Origin: Sphaerolaimus hirsutus
Lineage: Eukaryota > Nematoda > Chromadorea > Monhysterida > Sphaerolaimidae
Direction of reading: 5' to 3'
Length of the DNA stretch: 64,000 nucleotides
NCBI GenBank assembly: GCA_964036195.1
Contig: OZ038459.1
Span: 11,653,206 to 11,717,205 of the forward strand
Made by a program: the position numbers and the translations under genes. Below, piece after piece: positions 1 to 9,264 of this stretch. Within the stretch, counting starts at the first letter, position 1, and every line of letters begins with the position of its first letter. The notes beneath the pieces are model-generated. The model was not told the origin of the DNA, made no database searches, and saw only the letters and a list, made by a program, of their open reading frames with translations.

Positions 1-209
1 AGTGTGAAATAAATTAAATACTCACTCACCCAGCACCAAAAATAAATGATGGAATGAATCACTGGGTCAAAATCGCAAATATATGGCCAGGGTTCAAGTC
101 TTACGCAGTGTACCGCAAAGTATGTGCAGAATCCTACCATAATTTATAAAATTTTGTAAAAAATTTGTAATTAATTATTCCATAGTAAAAACGAAAATTT
201 TATGACGTG

Positions 210-329
210 TCACCAAATGTCAACGGGTTCCGGGTCCCGATTCAAAGCTTGCCGGCAAATAAATGAACGAACGTCATACAAACGCGAGTTTTGAATCGGG
301 ACACGGAACCAGTTGACATTTGTTGGTGA
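210..329. repeat. TIR/fold-back element
   Basis: Two arms of about 37 bp (210-246 and 290-329) are imperfect inverted copies starting TCACCAAATGTCAAC, with a short A-rich loop. It looks like a small non-autonomous element. No clear target duplication was found and no coding content is visible. Confidence 0.6.
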
Positions 330-628
330 TGTCAACTAGCGTGCGAGGGGCCCTTGCAACAAAAACACATGTCAGAAATGTGCATGTAAAATACAAGTGC
401 ATGGTTCTACTCTATTGAGAAACACATCTGATTATTGGTTTTGCTAACTTGTATTTCAAATGCACGCTAAAAGGTATTTAAAAAAAAACAACAACAAAAA
501 ATGCGCATAGGGTGATGGAAATTGGGCGCGGGGGGCTAAAAAACTGCTTACCTACCACACAAGCACAAACACACAAATCGGCAACACTTCACGAATGCAA
601 CTGCGCTCAAAAAAAGCGAACACAAAAA

Positions 629-895
629 TAGGGTTCAAACAGGATCCAGATTCTTAATCCTAAGTTATTTCGGGATTTTGTGGCCCCAACTCCTATTCCG
701 GAAATCTCAATCCCGAGAATTTTGAAATAACGATCTCAAATATTTGTACTGGGGATTGTGAACCAGTGATGTCATTACTTTTTATAACACAACCCCAATA
801 TCGGTCAATGAAAAATATCATTCCTGATAGCGATCCCGATGGCAATTCTGACTCAGAAATAACAAAATCCCCATCCCGATCCCATTTGAACCCTA
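629..895. repeat. MITE-like element with TIR TAGGGTTCAAA
   Basis: The left end TAGGGTTCAAACAGGATC and the inverted right end GATCCCATTTGAACCCTA give about 18-bp imperfect TIRs. The interior is full of degenerate GATCCCGAT motifs. Two overlapping open frames (one per strand) are by-products of this repeat. Confidence 0.55.
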
Positions 896-994
896 AAAAT
901 CTGACAAAAACTTCAAAAAAACTCAAAAATCTCACTACGCAGCCCAGCTACTGTCTGCCAAAAAAGTCCGCCAACCGCGGCCTACACGAACAGC

Positions 995-3900
995 TCACAG
1001 TGGCCCTGAAATGTATATTGTGTTGCGTATCACATCTTTACAGCATATACGCGAGTTTCACGTTGGAAATATCCATAGAATGAATTTTTGTGTCAAATTT
1101 CCGTTTTGTTTCCACCTTTCCGCAGGAAAATTTTTTCCTTTCCGTTTTCCCCAGCTGAAAATGTTATACCTTTCCGTAAAGTGAAAATTTTTACCTTTCC
1201 ATTTTCCATAAAAAAATTTTTGACACACTAATCACCAGTTTCAAACTCATTGGTCGCGTTCACATGGCCGCCGGTACCCGCCTGAGCGTCAGTGTAGTAG
1301 TACCGCGGAACATTCTGTGAGCAGTCCCAAACTCTGTAAAATTCCCTGCAAAATGTCAAATATCTGTCAAGTGTCAATTATCGTACAAAATTCGTTTGCC
1401 ATTTTGCAATGCATTTTACACAACTTTTGACACTTGACAAATATTTGACATTTTACAGGGAATTTTACAGAGTTTGGGGTTGATACCTGGGTGGGGCGAC
1501 TCATGCTAGCCCCGGCAACACTCGAGGAGCGCATCACATAGCGCGTCTTAGTGGTCCCGGTGCCGGTGCCGGCGCCGGGGCCAAATGAATGCATGCTGTG
1601 CGCCTCCGCCTGACTTTGGGACAAATCGATCAGGTCGCCTATTGGGGGTGGTATATATTTGACTTGTAAAAAATCACCAATTCCACGTATGTTTACCGTA
1701 TTCACTTAAATACAAGAGTGTCATTTTGATTTTGTTGTCCGGCTTTTTATCTGCCATTCTATTTGGGGGAATAGAGAAAATAGTGCACAAAACAAATACT
1801 AACCCTGAATCTGCCTCACGGTGGAAAAAATGGTTTTCTGGTCTTTGAAAATTGTTTTCTGGTCTTTGGAAATAGCTTTCTGGTCTTTGGCGATTATATC
1901 CAAAGCAGCCTTTAAATCCGCCAATTCAATTTGCGAGTGTACTTCTTGTGCTAATTTCACAAGTAAATGTAAAAATTAAAATTTGACAACAAAAAAATTT
2001 CACTATATTTGGAAATTCTCATGTTACCAACTCTTAACATTTACACCGACTTGTGAAATTAGTACCTGGGGGTCTGTCGTACAGGACCGTCTCATTATAC
2101 GTGATTTCACTGCGCGGGGTGCTGCAGGCGTACACAGGGCCCCTCATAGGGACATTCGGTCTTTGGGGGCCAGCGGGGTGTACCTGGGGGTAAAACAAAA
2201 ATAAGTTACCAAAATCGAAAACTTTCAAATGTCAATCAAATCCCACAGTAGGCAGCTGATCCCAAAAAATGTCAATTCCAAATGCATGAACTCTGCCATA
2301 TATCGAAAAAAAACAATCTACCTGGGTAACCTGAGTACCAGCCGCGTAAGCACCAGTAGCGTGAGCGCCGACCGCGTGAGCACCAGCCGCGAGAGCGCCG
2401 GCCAGATGAGCGCCGGCCAGTTGAGCACCGGCCAGCTGAGCACCGCCCGCGTGAGCGCTGGCCGGCTGAGCGCCGCCGCCCTGGAGAGCAGTCCCAGGCC
2501 CTGTAAAACCCCTGTAAAATGTCAAATGTCACGCAAAATGTTAATTGTCATGCAAAATACGTTTGCCATTTTGCAGGGCATTTTCCATGACTTTCGACAC
2601 TTTCCGTGACATTTGACATTTTACAGGTCTTTTTACATGGTCTGGGATTGAGACCTGACCCCCACCCCCCTGAGCGGAGCCGACTGGGGGGTTTTCGCCG
2701 GGGTAAATCTTGCGGCGCAAATACTGCGTTGTTAAAATTTTTGTTTTTTAAACTTTGTTAAAAATTGTAAATTTTTGAAAATTTAATTTGTACTCACAGC
2801 AAACAAAACCTGGGCCAAATAAACAACCCCCAGCATGAACAAATTGACACCACCTTGAAATGCGCTGTCAAATGTTTTGTACTCCCAGTTTTCCGCGTAG
2901 TACTCAACGCGGTACAGTGATGCCTCAATTTGCTCCAATTTTTCGAGAATGAGGTCCAACTGCAAAAAAACGACTAAATTTTAAATTATGTAATTATGTC
3001 AACTAGAGATAGTTTGCATTTTTTATATCTAATGTATTTTAGTACATGAACACTAGGTATTTTGCAATGTTTTACGTGCAAGTGTATAATTTCACATATT
3101 TTTTGATTCAAGGAGTTTGTAAAATTGATTTTTTCCATCTCTAGTTGTTTATTGAGTGATCTATTCTATATGCTAATGCATATACCTTTTCCAGCACATC
3201 ATTATCCACCAAATCATCAACCGCTGTAGGAGTGGCGCCAACACTTTCCAAAATCAATTTTGCACTTTGCCTACGCACCACTGATGCAACGTGTACAGTA
3301 TCAGTGGGGGTAGAAGGTGCACTCGATGGAGCAGCTGTAGTTGATGGAATGGCATTAGAATGTTCCGCCATCAATGTAGCCGAGGTGGTGGGTGGCGTGC
3401 TATAACACAGAGTGCCAAAACATCTCAATTGTTATTCACTGTGTGACCCATAACAGAAAATCAACACAGATCAACTCACACTTTTGTGGATGGTGAGTAC
3501 AGATTTGGTACAAATCGGCGGCAAAGTGTGTCAAAGTATTCCTTTTCCTCCAAAACAATGTTTACACACTTGAAAAACTCTTTTGATGTGTTTGCAGGGG
3601 GTGTTGGGGTTGGCGAGGAGGTGGGAGCCAAGGTGGGGTCTGGGGTGGTGAGAGCTGAGGTGGGGTCCGGGGTGGTGGGGTCCGGGGTGGTGGGGGGTGA
3701 GGTGGTGGGGGGTGGGGTGGTTGAGAAGGGTTTTGGAGTTGCAGGAGAAGTGCGATTTGGGGGTGACGGCGAGATCTAAAAAGGGGATTAAAATTGAATT
3801 TTCACTATTTTTCTATTTTCCATTTTGAAAACACACCCAAATCATTTTTGGTTTGCATGGTTCCGGAGTAGGGCAGGCGGGGGTAGGAGGGCAAGGGCAT

Positions 3901-5042
3901 TTAATAGCACACAAATTACATTTGCATCCAAATGCCTCCACTTTGCACCATTTTTCACCACCTTGTGGTGTTCTGTACGCAACCATCAAAGTAGCGTTGA
4001 CCGGTGTTTTGGACTCAGTGCTAGTTGTAGTTACTGACATGGCAGTGGTAGTAGAAAAAGTGGTAGTAGTTGGGGTGGGGGTATTAATGTCAGTTAGGGG
4101 TCGCAAGCCCTTTAACTCACCACTCAGCGCAGGTGGCTGCGTTATGAAAAAAGTATTTACTATATATCTTCAAAGTTTTGTAAAAATTTTGAAAAAATTT
4201 TTGAAAAAAAACCCAAACCATATCACAAAATGTGAATTTACAATTTGGCCCCGTTCCCTGAAACCCCCCATTCAGTGATCCTGACACCGATCCCGAAAAG
4301 TCTTTAACCCCAACCCCACAGACCCGACCCCATTAAAATTTCATCACAGCTATCATTTTTCGAAATTTTTGAAAAAGAAAAAGTTTTTTAAACAACCAAC
4401 CGCCTGAGTGGTGCTCTGCATGAATTTGCGCGTGTCTGCAGGGCTATCGGTTAGGCGCCGGGTTGTGCTACTTGGAATTCTGGTGCGCGCGGATGTTCGC
4501 CCCTTAATAAGTGTTATTTCTATTTCAAAAATTAAAATACATGTGATAAATTTTTAAAATTTGAAGAAAAAAAAACAAACCGAAATTTCACACTGATAAT
4601 TCTTGAAATTCGGGAATTTGTCGCGCACCGCGATGCACAGGGCGCGAAATGGAGCAGTGACAATCACATCAGTAATGGAATTGTCAATTCCATATCTGCG
4701 TGAAACATTGAAATAAAAATATCATCTATACATAAATAATTCCCCTGGTGTTATTATTTCGTCAGACATTTTCCGGGGGTCCTATTCGAGGGGTTTATCA
4801 AAATTTTCAGGCATTTTTGCATGAACTCAATTCAAGTGGGGGACTATTCTATCAATTACGGTATCCAGTAAATCAAAAATCGAATAAAATCTACAAAAAA
4901 CTCACGCGGACAAATCGGAGCGCGGCATAACTTTGCAATTTGCAACCACGCCGGTACAGGTGCACAAATGACGGTCGCAGGGGGGCACGGCTAGCACCCT
5001 GGAGACCGCGAAGCAGAACAGGGCGGCGCGAAACAAAAACAT
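995..5042 (-). CDS. Gene A: predicted secreted/type I membrane protein, 14 exons, 694 aa
   Basis: Exons chained by splice signals and phase: 4906-5042, 4581-4695, 4401-4502, 3837-4136, 3480-3775, 3186-3399, 2798-2959, 2655-2723, 2322-2480, 2066-2183, 1804-1950, 1487-1662, 1236-1314, 995-1005. All are GT-AG and every phase agrees. The start has a signal peptide (MFLFRAALFCFAVSRVLA), then a C-x4-C-x-C-x6-C cluster (C22, C27, C29, C36) resembling an LRR N-terminal cap. Next come Thr/Pro-rich mucin-like stretches (about 119-317) with a Cys-rich patch, one membrane segment (about 426-442) followed by YLRRK, and a long cytoplasmic tail. The tail has an AGAQL-type pentapeptide repeat (about 466-518) and a coiled-coil-like KDQK repeat (about 565-605). 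It may be a cell-surface receptor or adhesion protein; the family is not recognised. Introns 8, 10 and 12 are TIR elements. An acceptor directly before the ATG implies an upstream exon. The last 11-nt exon is the weakest call. Confidence 0.8.
1315..1486 (-). mobile_element. Family A introner = intron 12 of gene A
   Basis: In gene orientation the exon ends ..CACCCAG, then comes GTATCAACCCCAAACTCTG. The other end is the inverted sequence CAGAGTTTGGGACTGCTCACAG, followed by the next exon AATGTTCCGCGG. The TIRs thus begin at the donor GT and finish at the acceptor AG, and CAG is present on both sides. Removal joins two open exons in phase 0. Length 172 nt. Confidence 0.85.
1951..2065 (-). mobile_element. 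Second type of TIR intron = intron 10 of gene A
   Basis: The 115-nt intron reads GTACTAATTTCACAAGT at its 5' end and ACTTGTGAAATTAG at its 3' end. The 14-bp CTAATTTCACAAGT is therefore a terminal inverted repeat abutting both splice sites. Its sequence is unrelated to family A. Splicing keeps phase 1 between exons 10 and 11. Confidence 0.65.
2322..2480 (-). repeat. Coding tandem repeat in exon 9 of gene A
   Basis: A degenerate 15-bp unit encodes the pentapeptide pattern A-G-A-(Q/H)-(L/A), about nine times, in the predicted cytoplasmic tail. The stretch is much richer in GC than its surroundings. It is bounded upstream by a family A introner and downstream by an ordinary intron. Confidence 0.7.
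2481..2654 (-). mobile_element. Family A introner = intron 8 of gene A
   Basis: The donor side reads GGTCAG/GTCTCAATCCCAGACC and the acceptor side GGCCTGGGACTGCTCTCCAG/GGCGGC. The two ends are inverted copies (TCCCAGACC versus GGCCTGGGA) and CAG flanks both sides. The 174-nt intron is the whole element. Exons 8 and 9 join in phase 0. Confidence 0.85.
3000..3147. repeat. Small TIR element inside intron 6 of gene A
   Basis: Ends CAACTAGAGATAG and CATCTCTAGTTG are inverted. This 148-bp element lies within the 226-nt intron 2960-3185, not flush with its splice sites, so it is an ordinary intronic insertion. Confidence 0.55.
4740..4862. repeat. Degenerate family B element in intron 1 of gene A
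   Basis: Intron 4696-4905 contains the family B words TTATTATTTCGTCAG and CCTATTCGAGGGG and finishes with ATTACGGTA. The copy is short and decayed. Confidence 0.45.
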
Positions 5043-5329
5043 CCTGAAAATGTACCATATTGAATATTGTTCAAAACTACTTTTTACCGTGCCTGCTGTG
5101 ATTGTGATTTAATTCATTGGCATTCTTTTTGCGACTTTTTGATAATGTGCCAAAAATTTGATAAGCCTATTAGTATACGAAAACTGAGAAATTGTTTGCC
5201 CTCCATGATTAAGGCTAAAAAACCCTACATATTTTGATAAAGGACCAGAAATATTTTTGGTAATTTTGGGGAGCCTCAAGACCAACTACAGGTGGAAAGG
5301 TAGCTAACGTGAAAATTGACATGGGATGT

Positions 5330-5790
5330 GATCCCAAACCCTGTAAAATGCCTTGTAAAATGCAAAATGTCATGTAAAATGTCAAAAGTCATGTAAAACA
5401 TCATGAAGCTTGGTAAACAAAATTTGCGTGACAATTGAGAACTTGAATTTTATTTAGCATTTTACAGAACATTTTACAAGATTTTCGGGCCGATTCCTGG
5501 GGTATTCGATATCAATTAAAATTGTCGATTCACTGTAGGTCGATTTGAGCGACAAAATTTATTAGATATCGAATACCGCGGGAATCGGCCCGAAAATCTT
5601 GTAAAATGTCAACTTTCATGCAAAGTGTCACCTGCCACATGACGAACGAGCTTTGCTTGAGAGATGACAAATTGCATGAAAGTTGACATTTTACAAGAAT
5701 TTCGGACCGATTCCCGCGGTATTCGATATCGAATAAATTTTGTCGGCCTACAGAGAATCGACAATTTTTAATCAATAGACCCATATAACG
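5330..5790. repeat. Composite family A element plus inverted ATTCGATATC units
   Basis: 5337-5510 has a family A left end (ATCCCAAACCCTGTAAAATG) and an inverted right end (CATTTTACAAGATTTTCGGG). Beyond it, copies of CGGRCCGATTCC with GGTATTCGATATCGA recur in alternating orientation at about 5487, 5581 and 5702. The block lies between gene A and its possible upstream exon. Confidence 0.5.
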
Positions 5791-5839
5791 ATGACAACTT
5801 TTCACCAGAAATAAATCAAAAAACCGACCTTATCTTTAC

Positions 5840-5933
5840 CAAAACTTCTTTTCTTTGCCCTCAAAATGCTCTTCTGGTAGCGCCGGATCTCGAATTTTTA
5901 GAAAATTACAAAATTGGTGGCGACGATGCTGTG
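5840..5933 (-). CDS. Possible upstream exon of gene A
   Basis: This stretch is open between an acceptor (CTATAG) and a strong donor (GTAAAG). It encodes a charged peptide containing IRDPALPEEHFEGKEKKF. Entry phase is 1 and exit phase is 2. The exit matches the acceptor directly before the gene A ATG (CAG/G ATG), where the join would read W-M. It could be a coding N-terminal extension, a 5'-UTR exon that is open by chance, or part of another gene. If it is coding, the gene A signal peptide would become internal, which argues for a non-coding role. Confidence 0.3.
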
Positions 5934-6390
5934 CTATAGATCTGTTGAATAGAGAAATAAGGGGTTTTGTAGAATTTGATAGAAATTTGTTGTTTAAATA
6001 AAACAGGAAATGACCAATATGGGAGGGGGGGTTGAAAAATAAAAATGAAAACAAACGTAATAATTTGGTTGAAATGTGAATCAAAACATAACATAAAAAT
6101 AGTGGTAAAACAAAAAAACAGCCGCGGGCAGGAAAAGCGCTCGAAATGTGTTGTGATAAGAACATAGCGTCATTTTGACCTTTTTGAATTTTTGCGTACC
6201 ACACTCGTACCAAAAAGAAATGTTTTGTCTTTTCGCAGGAGAGTACACTTGATTCAAACTGGTGATTGAAATAAAAATAGCCTTGATATTCAGGGACGGT
6301 CCGAAATGGATTTATTACGTATTCTTCATCGAAAATGTCCTTTATAATTGCATATTCGTCAGAATGGGGGTTTCATGGGACACCAGAATT

Positions 6391-6515
6391 AGTATGGAAA
6401 CCTACCATAACCCATATGAATAAAATTGTGTGTAAATTTTCACTCTTACAATGTTATAATTGATTATGAAATTTTATTCACAAAATTATGGTAGGATTCT
6501 GCACATACTTTGTAA
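6391..6515. repeat. Family C MITE (CCTACCATAA ends)
   Basis: Inverted ends GAAACCTACCATAACCCAT and ATTATGGTAGGATTC are followed by GCACATACTTTGTAAA. The same sequence occurs at 31056-31236, and partly at about 113-190 and 20190-20275, so it is a dispersed family of 120-180 bp. Confidence 0.6.
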
Positions 6516-6666
6516 ATTTGCAGAATGTAAACATAAAAGATTAGATTCCAGGGGGGTTTAGGTATGTAGGTGTGTAAATGCATGTGATAATTGCAAGCAA
6601 AATAAAAAAGATAACAAAAAAGTGTTTTTATTGCTTGTAAAGACTTCGTATTGGAGTCTGAGTTGT

Positions 6667-6672
6667 TTTATT
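6667..6672 (-). promoter_or_regulatory. Poly(A) signal candidate of gene B
   Basis: TTTATT on the plus strand is AATAAA on the minus strand, about 95 nt after the gene B stop. Another lies about 40 nt further on. Confidence 0.45.
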
Positions 6673-6766
6673 CGAATGCTATACCGTATTCCAGCCGAAT
6701 AAAAAGTTCAAAAATTTACGGTGTTACATTTGCATGTATATTTCAATATATATTATCACACAAATT

Positions 6767-8608
6767 TTATCCTGGTCTGGCACGGCGGATAAAAAAGTTT
6801 AACCACACCAACAGAAAATGTAACATCAGTGCGTGTTCAGCAGAATTGTTCTGAAAAAACGCCGTATGAATAATAGTGCGTAGTCTCATTGTACCATGCG
6901 CGTTCAAAAGATTTAATTTTATGTATTTATGAAGGACGACAGAATTTGGCAGTATAAAATTATCAATAATAGTCTTAATAATATTGTTGGGGAAACCATC
7001 CATCATAAATAAATTTTCAAAAATCACTTCTCTTATGGCTCTATTTGTGTTGAAGGCGTATATGACATCATATACATAGTTTTGGTTCATCAAAGTCTGC
7101 ATATTTCCATTCAAAGCCAACATTTTGCCTACACCAATCATAGAAATGTACATGGCTACCGTATTACTAACAGCCATCTGAAATTTAACTTTTTTATGTT
7201 TTAGATTTGGAATTTAAAAAGGGTATATATACTCACATAAATACTCAAAATTGCAGCGTCATCCAAAATTAACTGACTTGACATATTTTGGTTCCAAAAA
7301 GGGAACCTTGCAATTACACCAGTTTACACCCCCCCAAACCCTGTAAAATGACCTGTAAAATGTCAAACGCTGTGCAAGTACCAAAGTTATTGAAAATACC
7401 CTATAAAATGGTATCAAAATAAAAATTTTATTCCACAATATTTGACATTTACAGGTCATTTTACAGGGTTTGGGGGGGTGTACCAGATCTTATTAATTGA
7501 CCCAAATTTCTGAAATGTTAAAGCAAACATTCTGATATAAATATTTGATTAAGTTATGCAAATATTACCTATATTGATTTAAAGTGATAAATTCCCTCAC
7601 ATCCATTCCATTTAAATATGGATGTTCACCAATATTTATGACATTGTTTGTGTCAATTGCCGGTGCAGTCATTTGATATATTGTTTGAAAACAATTTGAT
7701 CTTCTGTAAAATCAATTTTTTTACAAAATAAATTTTTACCCACAATAGCATTTGAACAAACGTGGTTACTGGTAAAACTGCATTCAATTGGGGTTGCTGA
7801 TAGATAAACGGTGGAGCATTTACATTCAGGTGCCTTGATGAAGAAGTAGAGCATTGCCTGTTAAAAGTAAAATATAATGTGTCCATTAATATATGAAACA
7901 CTTATTACATAGAAAACATACTGTTGCAATTGCCTTATTTGTGGTGTATTCATATTATTTTGAATTCTCTGTTGTGGTGTGTGGGAAATTTGTTGTGCTT
8001 GTGATGTATGTGGGATTGTACCTTGCCCTACATTATTCGTTTGAACAGGCAATGTTGACGACATTCGTGTTGTATTTGGGGGCTGAAAAACATGAAAATT
8101 TATACCACAACATAGCTTTTTGGTGTAAAATTCATTTTAACCTGATTTTGCAGAGCATTGGGTTCAACTTGTGTAATATGTGGTCCATTTCCGACAACAT
8201 TGTGATTTTGTTGGTTACTTTCACTAACACTTTGTTCATCACCAACAACTACACACAAATTTGGAACTCGATTTCTTTGTGCAGAAGGGCGCCCATCACC
8301 TACTGCACCAACATTATGAGCAGTATTTGAAGTAGAGGGTACATTTGGATCATTTGTTAATATTTCTTCAATCTGATCTGATATGGAAATATATTTTTTG
8401 TAAAATAAAAAATCATGGAAAATATATTTACCAAACCTGCATTCAGTGATTGAAAAAAATCGGTCAGGTCATCAGTGGGCCTAAAATGGTATATTTAACC
8501 TAAGAAAAATACAAATTTATTCAAGTAAACATTTTTATCTTACCTCAATACGCAGTGACACATAGAAAATAAAACTTGCAAACATATTGAATATTGAAAA
8601 AAATTCAT
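6767..8608 (-). CDS. Gene B: unrecognised 411-aa protein, 8 exons
   Basis: Exons: 8544-8608, 8437-8480, 8142-8377, 7922-8082, 7744-7857, 7569-7703, 7237-7306, 6767-7177, all GT-AG with consistent phases. The start MNFFQYSICLQVLFSMCHC resembles a short signal peptide. Residues about 40-200 are N/Q/T/P-rich and probably disordered. The last exon (136 codons) is more ordered, with hydrophobic helices near MAVSNTVAMYISMIGVGKML and near the end HFLLVWLNFFIRR. No known domain was recognised. Most introns are very short (59-64 nt, one of 40 nt); the 262-nt one has swallowed a family A element. AATAAA signals follow the stop on the minus strand near 6672. It diverges from gene C. Confidence 0.7.
7320..7483. 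mobile_element. Family A element inside intron 6 of gene B
   Basis: Inverted ends GTACACCCCCCCAAACCCTG and CAGGGTTTGGGGGGGTGTA are flanked by CTG on both sides, the same target as the introners. Here the best exon chain (7569-7703 to 7237-7306) skips the 26-nt segment 7484-7509 and uses an acceptor 13 nt beyond the element. The element is therefore nested in a larger intron rather than equal to it. Confidence 0.65.
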
Positions 8609-9264
8609 TTTTTATTTTTATTGAAAAATATAAGATATGTAAGTCGAATGAATATCTCCCCAACTTATCTACATGATCGCTAAAGACATAAAAAATTGAA
8701 TAACATTAAAAAGTTCTAAAATTTTATTATAGAATCCGTACCTTTCGCTTTTGTCTCGGTTTTGAATTAGCAGTGTGAAAAACGCCATAGTGTTGGATAA
8801 TGGCAAAATAGTCAACTGAACAAAAATAATAGTACAAAAGAGAAGTAAATATAAATATTTGGCGTTTGCGCCTTTGTCCAACACTATGGCGTTTTTCACA
8901 CTGCTAATACATAACTGCTAAATATGGGTACAGGTGACACTAACGCATGCCACTTTTAGCGTTCAATTGTTAGCTGGAAATAGTAAACAAACAGAATTGG
9001 TGACAGGTAGGTGACAGGAACGGGGACAGTAAAAACTTTATGCTAAAACAAACAAATCAGTTATCCAAAGATTTGAATTATTTTGATACGAAAATGTAAA
9101 TGTATTTAATTACAGTGTTTAATTTTTATAGGGTAATAAATTAAAATTATTATAAAAATAAAATTTAATAGAAAAAATCATAAAACAGTGTTCAATTCGA
9201 TATTTAAGGGGTGAGATTTTTAGATATGTAAAACTATTTGTGAAAAACTGGATAAAAATACAAA
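8609..9264. promoter_or_regulatory. Divergent spacer between genes B and C
   Basis: The 656 bp between two head-to-head start codons should hold both promoters. It is AT-rich, carries the 141-bp MITE 8767-8907, and shows no convincing TATA element at a fixed distance from either start. Confidence 0.4.
8767..8907. repeat. 141-bp MITE with 31-bp perfect TIRs
   Basis: TTAGCAGTGTGAAAAACGCC and the following 11 bases occur perfectly inverted at the other end. The interior is AT-rich and non-coding. The minus-strand open frame here is a by-product. Confidence 0.75.

Noticed and set aside
7484..7509. 26-nt micro-exon that would make the family A copy in gene B a precise intron
   Set aside because: Including it breaks the phase of the next exon; skipping it keeps the frame.
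7893..8330. 145-codon plus-strand frame
   Set aside because: Antisense of gene B exons 3 and 4, which have matched splice sites and phases on the minus strand.
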